NCBI GenBank assembly: GCA_022013395.1 | Contig: JAKLQL010000569.1 | Span: 1-6,163 of the forward strand | Length of the DNA stretch: 6,163 bases | Direction: 5' to 3' | Origin: Acetobacterium sp. | GTDB taxonomy: Bacteria; Bacillota; Clostridia; Eubacteriales; Eubacteriaceae | In this document: piece by piece, positions 1-4,410 of the stretch | Layout of the letters: every line of letters starts with the position of its first letter | Position numbering within the stretch: the first letter of the stretch is position 1 | Position numbers and translations under genes: made by a program | The notes under the pieces: generated by a model | What the model saw: only the letters and a program-made list of their open reading frames with translations | Told to the model about the DNA's origin: nothing | Database searches by the model: none

Positions 1-354
1 CGCACTGGTGTTTTTCGATTTTGTCTGGTGCTTAAAAGTTGGCGTGTGCAGTGATGCCGAAATGATCTCCAGCGATTTAATAAAATCCATGGGAATGTCG
101 GTATTCCCGTCACTATCCATAATATTACTCTCAATGCCTTTGAGTAATTTTACATTGTTTATTTTTCCGGGAATTACCTTGTAATTGGCAAAAAATAACG
201 AGGTTGGCGCCCCCGGAAGCGCTGGACCATGTTCCGTAATACAAATCATCTCCAAATTCTTTTTTGCAGCCGCATCGATTAATTCTAGTATCGTATTATA
301 GGCATGTCCGCAGGCCAATGTATGGGTGTGGGCGTCTAAAACGTAATTTCTCAT
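1..354 (-). CDS. PHP-family metal-dependent phosphatase (YcdX-like), C-terminal part beyond window
   Basis: Minus-strand gene starting at ATG 354-352 and open to the left edge, so only the first 118 residues are seen; relatives are about 240-250 residues. The N-terminus carries the PHP metal-site signature HTHT at residues 9-12, then H17 (CGHA), H42 in the motif ITEHGP, E75 in KGIESN, and H103 in SLHTP. These line up one for one, shifted by two residues, with the known zinc ligands of E. coli YcdX (H7, H9, H15, H40, E73, H101). The protein is therefore expected to be a cytosolic trinuclear-metal phosphoesterase; its physiological substrate is unknown. The ATG lies 7 nt after the hprK stop. 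The only ribosome site is a purine-rich AAGGA inside the end of hprK, about 13 nt away, so translational coupling to hprK is likely. The call as a PHP protein is firm; the exact reaction is not. Confidence 0.9.
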   Translation of the reverse strand, partial: MRNYVLDAHTHTLACGHAYNTILELIDAAAKKNLEMICITEHGPALPGAPTSLFFANYKVIPGKINNVKLLKGIESNIMDSDGNTDIPMDFIKSLEIISASLHTPTFKHQTKSKNTSA

Positions 355-361
355 TTTTTAT

Positions 362-1375
362 TCAATTTCCTTCTTCTTCCTGTTTTTTCTTTAATTCTCT
401 TTTCTGTACTTCCAGATCATTTTGATGAGCAACCCGATCACAAAAAACCTGAGCGGAATGATAGCCATATTGTTTGGTTCGATTATTGATGGCAGCCGTT
501 TCAATGATACAGGCCAGATTTCGTCCCCCGGAAACTGGAATCATGACCTCTGGAACTTCGATCCCCAAAATATCCAGAGTTTGTTCATCCAGACCCAGGC
601 GATCATAGGGAGAGCGTTCATCCCAATTCTCCAGTCGAATCACCATATCTATTTCCACATCTTTTTTAACGGCTCGGGCGCCATAAAGGGTTTTAACATC
701 AATAATGCCAATTCCCCGGATCTCCATAAAATGCTGCAATAGTTCTGGAGCGGTTCCCATTAAATGCCCATCGCGAATGCGTTTGACTTCAACCACATCA
801 TCAGCAATCAGACAATGACCGCGTTTAACAATCTCCAGTGCTGTTTCGCTTTTTCCGATCCCGCTTGGTCCGGTAATCAACACACCAACACCAAAAACCT
901 CAACCAAAACCCCATGCAAACTGATTCTCGGTGCCGACAGCTGATCAATATAATTAACCAGATCATAAAATAAGGAAGTTGTATGTTCCTTGCTTTTTAA
1001 CAAGGTTCGTCCATATTTTTTGGCTGCTTCTTCAAACAGATAGGTTTCTTCCAGATCCCAGCAGACAATAAAACAGGGAAATTCATAGGAAAAGAAATCG
1101 TCTATTTTCTGTTTCCTTACTTCTGGATCCAGATCCAAAAGATAGGCAACTTCAACCTTTCCAATCATTTGAACCCGGTTGGAATCAAAATGTTGGTAAT
1201 AACCATGCAGTTGCAAACCGGGGCGATTAATGCCACTGTTCGCCAAATTTAATTCTTCCGACTGATAATAAATTTTTTCCAGCTTGATTTCTTTGCAGAA
1301 ATCGTCCAAATTTACTTTACCATTCATATTTCGTTTATCTCTTTTCATTGATTTGCTACTGATTAATTTACTCAA
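362..1375 (-). CDS. hprK: HPr kinase/phosphorylase HprK
   Basis: Bifunctional enzyme that phosphorylates HPr on the regulatory serine (Ser46) and also removes that phosphate, controlling carbon catabolite repression through CcpA in Firmicutes. The product is 337 residues from the TTG start. The N-terminal domain covers about 17-145 (INRPGLQLHGYY at 49-60). The catalytic domain carries H154 in the HGVLV motif, the Walker A loop GPSGIGKS at 169-176, the acidic pair ADD at 191-193, the HprK signature MEIRGIGIIDV at 217-227, and the C-terminal motif PVSGGRNLA at 280-288. All expected catalytic elements are present. The tail is lysine- and glutamate-rich. The family is usually about 310 residues; the extra length is about 16 residues at the N-terminus, which depends on the start chosen, plus a longer tail. 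It lies 45 nt downstream of uvrC and 7 nt before the PHP gene, probably one operon. Family assignment is very secure. Confidence 0.96.
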   Translation of the reverse strand: MSKLISSKSMKRDKRNMNGKVNLDDFCKEIKLEKIYYQSEELNLANSGINRPGLQLHGYYQHFDSNRVQMIGKVEVAYLLDLDPEVRKQKIDDFFSYEFPCFIVCWDLEETYLFEEAAKKYGRTLLKSKEHTTSLFYDLVNYIDQLSAPRISLHGVLVEVFGVGVLITGPSGIGKSETALEIVKRGHCLIADDVVEVKRIRDGHLMGTAPELLQHFMEIRGIGIIDVKTLYGARAVKKDVEIDMVIRLENWDERSPYDRLGLDEQTLDILGIEVPEVMIPVSGGRNLACIIETAAINNRTKQYGYHSAQVFCDRVAHQNDLEVQKRELKKKQEEEGN

Positions 1376-1388
1376 GTTATTCTACCTC
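1376..1388 (-). promoter_or_regulatory. Ribosome binding site supporting a TTG start for hprK
   Basis: On the minus strand GAGGT (1384-1388) lies 8 nt before a TTG codon at 1375-1373. An in-frame TAG at 1384-1382 shows translation cannot begin further upstream. The in-frame ATG codons at residues 10 and 17 have no comparable purine-rich site, although residue 17 matches the usual start of B. subtilis HprK. The spacing favours TTG, but the choice is not certain. Confidence 0.65.
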
Positions 1389-1420
1389 AAAGTTTCTATT
1401 GATAAAAGTGTTTTAATGTC

Positions 1421-3250
1421 TTATTGATGAAAATAATCGAACACGGCCTGGGCTGTTTTCACCTGCATCCCAGGAACAGCCATTAATTCTGCCAACTCGG
1501 CTTTTTTTATTTTGTCCACTTGTCCAAAGTGGGCCATTAGGGCTTCCCGACGTTTTTTACCAACCCCGGGGATCTCCTCCAACTGGGAGGTCAGCATTTC
1601 CCTTTTTCTTAGAATCTGGTGATATCCCAGGGTATATCGATGAACCTCTTCCGAGATTTCAAAAAGAAAGACGCCCAACGGTGTGGCTTTTTTAATAGGA
1701 TATTCAGTACCCTGATAAAAAATGCCGCGCAGCCGGTGTCGATCATCTTTTACCAAACCGCATACTTCGATAGTGACCGGATAGAGTGAAACAATACTTT
1801 CCGCAGCATTGACATGACCAACCCCACCATCGATCATCATGATTTCGGGAAGCGGCAAAAAATTATTGACTTCCTGGGTTTTCATTGCCCGTTCCATTCG
1901 TCTGAAGATCATTTCTTGCATACTGGCATAATCATTTTGGCCCTCAACCGATTTGATTTTAAAGCGTCGACAGGCTTTTCGATTCAATTTACCATCATCA
2001 AACACGACCATTCCGCCAACGTTATTGGTTCCGCTGATATTAGAAATATCATATGCTTCAATTCGGGATGGCCGTTTATCCATCCCCAATAATTCCTGCA
2101 ATCCATCCAATCGACTCTTGGATCGAATCTCTTTTTCGCGTCTCTCCAGCAGGTGCTGTTTTAAGGCTAGGTCTGCATTTTCCCCCACCATTTCCAGCAT
2201 TTTTATTTTTTGCCCCCGCTGGGGCGACAACACCTCGATTTTTTTACCAGCCAGGTTGTTTAACCACGCTTCGATGACATTCTTGTCTTCCAAGGTTTCT
2301 TTGAGAATGATTTCTTTGGGAATGAATCCACAGCTTGAATAGTATTGTTTGACAAAACTCTCCAACACTTCTTTGGGACTCACATCGCCAAGTTCATCTA
2401 AAAAGAAGTGATCCCGACCCATCAGCTTGCCATCTCGAACATGGAAAACCTGAACGCAGCCTAAGTCTTCCTGCTGCGCAATGCCGATAAAATCCTGATC
2501 CTGTTTGGTATTTGAACTAATTTTCTGTTTTTCAATAATATGCTCAATGCCGGAAATCTGATCCCGATATTTTGCTGCTTCTTCATAATTCTGGTTCAAA
2601 GCGGCTGTGGTCATTTTCTCTTTAAGATCTTTGATTAAGTTCGGATGCCGACCGTTTAAAATATCCAAAATTGACTGGATATCCCGGGCGTACTTCGCTT
2701 TCGACACATTACCCTGACAGGGCGCCTGACATTGTCCAATATGATAATTCAAACAAGGTCGTCCGTTCTTTTTGCCATACTCAACTTGACGATTACAGGT
2801 TTTCAAGGGATAAATTTTAAGAATCGCCTCGATGGTATTTTTTACCGCAAATGAACTGGTAAACGGACCAAAGTATTTTCCGCCGTCTTTTTTGTACTCC
2901 CGGGTCATCAGGATTCGGGGATATTCTTCATTAACGGTCAAGCGAATCCAGGGATAGCTTTTATCATCCTTCAATAATATATTATAGCGGGGATGATGGG
3001 TCTTAATCAGATTACATTCTAGAATCAGGGCTTCCATTTCCGAATCAGTGACAATGGTTTCAATGGTTTCGATATGGGATACCAACGCGACTGTTTTCGA
3101 TGAGAGCTGACTGGCCGAATGAAAATACTGGCGCACCCGATTGCGAAGGTTAATGGCTTTACCAACGTAAATAATTTCGTCATTATCATTCTTCATGATG
3201 TAAACCCCAGGGCTTTGAGGTAAATCTTTTAATTTTTCTTTATCATACAT
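1421..3250 (-). CDS. uvrC: Excinuclease ABC subunit UvrC
   Basis: Nuclease subunit of the UvrABC nucleotide excision repair system; it cuts the damaged strand on both sides of the lesion after UvrB loading. The product is 609 residues, normal for the family. Domains in order: GIY-YIG nuclease at about 12-92 (GVY at 15-17, YVGKA at 28-32, R36, catalytic E78 in LILECNLIK, N90); a Cys-rich segment with C152, C166, C174 and C178; a UVR motif that contacts UvrB at about 205-240; an RNase H-like endonuclease with D401 in DISNISG, D440, D474 in MIDGG and H537 in EEVHRYT; and a helix-hairpin-helix pair at about 557-607 (EIPGVGKKRRE, AVPGMQVKTA). Both active sites look intact. The ATG at 3250 follows AAGG with 8 nt spacing. 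It is the first gene of the minus-strand operon with hprK, and the order uvrC-hprK is common in Firmicutes. Confidence 0.97.
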   Translation of the reverse strand: MYDKEKLKDLPQSPGVYIMKNDNDEIIYVGKAINLRNRVRQYFHSASQLSSKTVALVSHIETIETIVTDSEMEALILECNLIKTHHPRYNILLKDDKSYPWIRLTVNEEYPRILMTREYKKDGGKYFGPFTSSFAVKNTIEAILKIYPLKTCNRQVEYGKKNGRPCLNYHIGQCQAPCQGNVSKAKYARDIQSILDILNGRHPNLIKDLKEKMTTAALNQNYEEAAKYRDQISGIEHIIEKQKISSNTKQDQDFIGIAQQEDLGCVQVFHVRDGKLMGRDHFFLDELGDVSPKEVLESFVKQYYSSCGFIPKEIILKETLEDKNVIEAWLNNLAGKKIEVLSPQRGQKIKMLEMVGENADLALKQHLLERREKEIRSKSRLDGLQELLGMDKRPSRIEAYDISNISGTNNVGGMVVFDDGKLNRKACRRFKIKSVEGQNDYASMQEMIFRRMERAMKTQEVNNFLPLPEIMMIDGGVGHVNAAESIVSLYPVTIEVCGLVKDDRHRLRGIFYQGTEYPIKKATPLGVFLFEISEEVHRYTLGYHQILRKREMLTSQLEEIPGVGKKRREALMAHFGQVDKIKKAELAELMAVPGMQVKTAQAVFDYFHQ

Positions 3251-3286
3251 ATAAATAACCTTAAATAAATATTTTTTTGGATTTTT

Positions 3287-3317
3287 TTGTTTATTCGCTA
3301 CCTAATTTTGGTATAAT
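3287..3317 (+). promoter_or_regulatory. Promoter with extended -10 for the 82-residue gene
   Basis: A perfect TATAAT at 3312-3317 is preceded by TGG at 3309-3311, giving an extended -10 (TGnTATAAT). The best -35 is TTGTTT at 3287-3292, 19 bp upstream, which is weak, but extended -10 promoters tolerate a poor -35. Transcription would begin near 3324, leaving a leader of roughly 45 nt before the gene at 3368. Confidence 0.65.
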
Positions 3318-3318
3318 A

Positions 3319-3348
3319 ATAATACTTTTTTAAACATCAGAATATCAT
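3319..3348 (-). promoter_or_regulatory. Possible promoter of the uvrC-hprK operon
   Basis: Read on the minus strand, ATGATA (3343-3348) and TATTAT (3319-3324) stand 18 bp apart, giving 4/6 and 5/6 matches to the housekeeping -35 and -10 boxes. The predicted transcript start would be about 60 nt upstream of the uvrC ATG. The surrounding DNA is very AT-rich, so chance matches are common. The site overlaps the plus-strand promoter next to it. Confidence 0.35.
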
Positions 3349-3367
3349 AAAGAAAGGAAGTGTTACC

Positions 3368-3616
3368 ATGTTTGAAAAAATAACTGTCGATGGCCACAAT
3401 ACCCTGATTTCTTTTGGTAATTTCGAAGTGAAGATTGTTCCGAAAATTTATGGTGGATTTACTCTGACAAAATCGATTAAGGACAATCCCTTTAAAATTA
3501 TTGAAATACGTGAGATAAGACTTCCAATTTCAGAAAAGGAAGTCTTAAAGGAAGCAAAAGAGCTTTTGAAACAAAAATATGAGTCCATTGACTTTAATAG
3601 CTATTGTACCACATAA
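3368..3616 (+). CDS. Hypothetical protein, 82 residues, family not recognised
   Basis: A short gene I do not recognise. It is supported by an extended -10 promoter, a strong AAAGGA ribosome site at 3353-3358 with 9 nt spacing to the ATG, and a hairpin shortly after its TAA stop. The protein looks cytosolic: no signal peptide, no membrane segment, only one cysteine (near the C-terminus), and no obvious metal-binding motif. Residues 1-50 alternate hydrophobic and polar positions (e.g. TLISFGNFEVKIVPK), suggesting beta-strands. Residues about 55-73 (SEKEVLKEAKELLKQKYE) form a charged amphipathic helix. The layout, a small beta region followed by one helix, gives no functional clue. It stands alone between divergent uvrC and codirectional csp and is not clearly part of either unit. 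Real expression is likely; function is unknown. Confidence 0.75.
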   Translation: MFEKITVDGHNTLISFGNFEVKIVPKIYGGFTLTKSIKDNPFKIIEIREIRLPISEKEVLKEAKELLKQKYESIDFNSYCTT

Positions 3617-3635
3617 ATCTTGAGTTCAGCTTTTT

Positions 3636-3671
3636 TTGAGCCATCTCACCACCAGCGTTGGGATGGCTCAA
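3636..3671 (+). terminator. Inverted repeat after the 82-residue gene, probable weak terminator
   Basis: TTGAGCCATC (3636-3645) pairs perfectly over 10 bp with GATGGCTCAA (3662-3671); inside, CCA 3652-3654 can pair with TGG 3659-3661. It begins 19 nt after the stop codon of the upstream gene. The following bases (AAGTTGTTTAC) are only partly T-rich, so termination may be inefficient. The run of seven Ts (3631-3637) lies before the hairpin on this strand, not after it. Confidence 0.5.
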
Positions 3672-3777
3672 GTTGTTTACGCCATCCTTTCAGTCCAATC
3701 TTATTTTTAGATACAAATCATTTGAGTTTATCATTATCCAAGTTTTCTTAAATAAAGTAATGTGTTAATGAAATAAA

Positions 3778-3806
3778 TTGACATTAGACTTAAATCGGTA
3801 TATACT
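3778..3806 (+). promoter_or_regulatory. Strong housekeeping promoter upstream of csp
   Basis: TTGACA (3778-3783) is a perfect -35 box; after exactly 17 bp comes TATACT (3801-3806), a 5/6 match to the -10 box. The predicted start of transcription is about 3812-3814, giving a csp leader of about 130 nt. No equally good promoter lies between the leader hairpin and the csp ribosome site, so this is the likely csp promoter. Confidence 0.85.
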
Positions 3807-3837
3807 TATAAATGAATTAGAGTGTATTTATTGATTT

Positions 3838-3902
3838 CACATATTTTTGCAAGTCATTTTTACGGTTTAAATGATTTGCAAAAATATGTGTTTTTTGTTT
3901 TT
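3838..3902 (+). terminator. Terminator-like hairpin inside the csp leader (candidate attenuator)
   Basis: Bases 3838-3859 pair with 3869-3890 over 22 bp, with one G-U pair (3853 with 3875) and a 9-nt loop (3860-3868). The arm is followed at once by six Ts, a G and five Ts (3891-3902). This has the form of an intrinsic terminator, although the stem is AT-rich. The single wobble is a G-U pair in plus-strand RNA but would be an A-C mismatch in minus-strand RNA, so the structure suits a plus-strand transcript. It lies about 25 nt after the predicted transcription start and 26 nt before the csp ribosome site. It may be an attenuator or a cold-responsive leader structure, or it may end a small separate RNA of about 90 nt. 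Confidence 0.7.
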
Positions 3903-3924
3903 GCATCACGATTTACAAATAATA

Positions 3925-3941
3925 TTTAGGAGGTACCTAAA
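3925..3941 (+). promoter_or_regulatory. csp ribosome binding site inside a small hairpin
   Basis: AGGAGG (3928-3933) is a full consensus site, 8 nt before the csp ATG. TTTAGG (3925-3930) can pair perfectly with CCTAAA (3936-3941) around a 5-nt loop AGGTA, so half of the site would be paired and half exposed, with the stem ending directly at the start codon. Confidence 0.8.
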
Positions 3942-4142
3942 ATGAATAATGGTACAGTAAAATGGTTTAATGAGGAAAAAGGATTTGGTTTTATTTCAGT
4001 AGATGGCGGCGAAGATGTATTTGTACATTTCTCTGCAATTATTGCTGATGGACGTAAAAACCTTGTTGAAGGACAACGCGTAACTTTTGATACCGAAAAA
4101 ACTGATCGTGGCTTACAAGCTACTAACGTTTTTATCGCATAA
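3942..4142 (+). CDS. cspA: Cold-shock protein, CspA family
   Basis: A 66-residue single-domain cold-shock protein, a five-stranded beta-barrel that binds single-stranded RNA and DNA and acts as an RNA chaperone, helping translation and antitermination at low temperature or during growth shifts. The family hallmarks are clear: TVKWFN at 5-10, the RNP1 motif KGFGFI at 13-18 and the RNP2 motif VFVHF at 26-30, with nucleic-acid-binding aromatics W8, F15, F17, F27, H29 and F30. The length is typical (65-70 residues). The start has a perfect AGGAGG site with 8 nt spacing. It is transcribed alone from the promoter at 3778-3806 through a structured leader and ends at a strong terminator. Whether this paralogue is truly cold-induced cannot be read from the coding sequence. 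Confidence 0.96.
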   Translation: MNNGTVKWFNEEKGFGFISVDGGEDVFVHFSAIIADGRKNLVEGQRVTFDTEKTDRGLQATNVFIA

Positions 4143-4155
4143 TTAAATAGCTTTT

Positions 4156-4193
4156 AAAACAGCCACCAGCTAATCGCTGGTGGCTGTTTTTTT
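4156..4193. terminator. Bidirectional intrinsic terminator between csp and the feo genes
   Basis: A perfect 15-bp stem, 4156-4170 with 4176-4190, has a 5-nt loop (TAATC) and a GC-rich core (CAGCCACCAGC). On the plus strand the hairpin runs into seven Ts at 4187-4193 and ends csp. On the minus strand the same hairpin is followed by TTTT and can end the feo unit. The TAA stop of the small Feo gene (4192-4194) overlaps the plus-strand T-tract. Confidence 0.93.
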
Positions 4194-4374
4194 ATTTTAA
4201 ATTTCTTTTATCGTCTTCTTTTGGGGGTTCAATTTTAGCATGGCAGCCCGAGCAGCCTTCGCCGCCTTTGCAGCCTTCGCAGGAAAAATCTCCCGATTTC
4301 ATTTTCTTGACTTTCTTAAAGATAATATAACCTGCCGCACCTAATATTAATGCTGCTAGAATCCAGGTAATCAT
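4192..4374 (-). CDS. FeoB-associated Cys-rich membrane protein
   Basis: A 60-residue protein with one N-terminal membrane segment at about 2-19 (ITWILAALILGAAGYIIF), followed by a basic stretch (KKVKKMK, 20-26) that favours the C-terminal tail being cytoplasmic. The tail holds a cysteine cluster C32-x2-C35-x5-C41-x2-C44 followed by H45, then a charged end. This is the arrangement of the small FeoB-associated Cys-rich membrane family. The cluster could bind iron or another soft metal near the FeoB pore; that role is inferred and the family is poorly characterised. It starts 36 nt after the feoB stop, with AAGGA about 4 nt before the ATG, so it is very likely cotranscribed with feoB. Its end overlaps the shared terminator. 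Confidence 0.88.
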   Translation of the reverse strand: MITWILAALILGAAGYIIFKKVKKMKSGDFSCEGCKGGEGCSGCHAKIEPPKEDDKRNLK

Positions 4375-4410
4375 TGAGTCCTTCTTTCTTCTATTATATA
4401 ATACGCTTAT

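Larger units (their letters stand above)
3617..3941. other. Gene-free 325-base region with several inverted repeats
   Basis: No convincing open reading frame on either strand. From left to right it holds the hairpin at 3636-3671 after the 82-residue gene, a further GCCATCC at 3681-3687 able to pair with the same hairpin arm, about 90 bases of featureless AT-rich DNA (3690-3777), the csp promoter (3778-3806), and the csp leader with its 22-bp hairpin and ribosome-site hairpin (about 3813-3941). Confidence 0.8.

Noticed and set aside
422..973. Plus-strand open frames opposite hprK
   Set aside because: They lie fully antisense to a well-supported gene, show no protein-family motifs and have no ribosome sites; they are by-products of hprK codon composition.
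1814..2342. Three overlapping plus-strand open frames opposite uvrC
   Set aside because: They overlap each other in different frames and lie within conserved uvrC domains, with no family motifs; not credible genes.
3838..3890. The 22-bp inverted repeat as a mobile element end or CRISPR-type repeat
   Set aside because: There is only one copy, with no flanking target duplication, no transposase and no regular spacing; the following T-tract fits an RNA hairpin better.
3901..3925. A second csp promoter just after the leader hairpin
   Set aside because: Only poor matches (TTGCAT with TAATAT at 13 bp, or TACAAA with no -35), and transcription would begin at or inside the ribosome site.
4393..4398. 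Minus-strand TATAAT in the gap between feoB and the small Cys-rich gene
   Set aside because: No acceptable -35 box lies upstream (TTTTTG at 17 bp), and a start here would leave almost no leader before the ribosome site; cotranscription with feoB is more likely.
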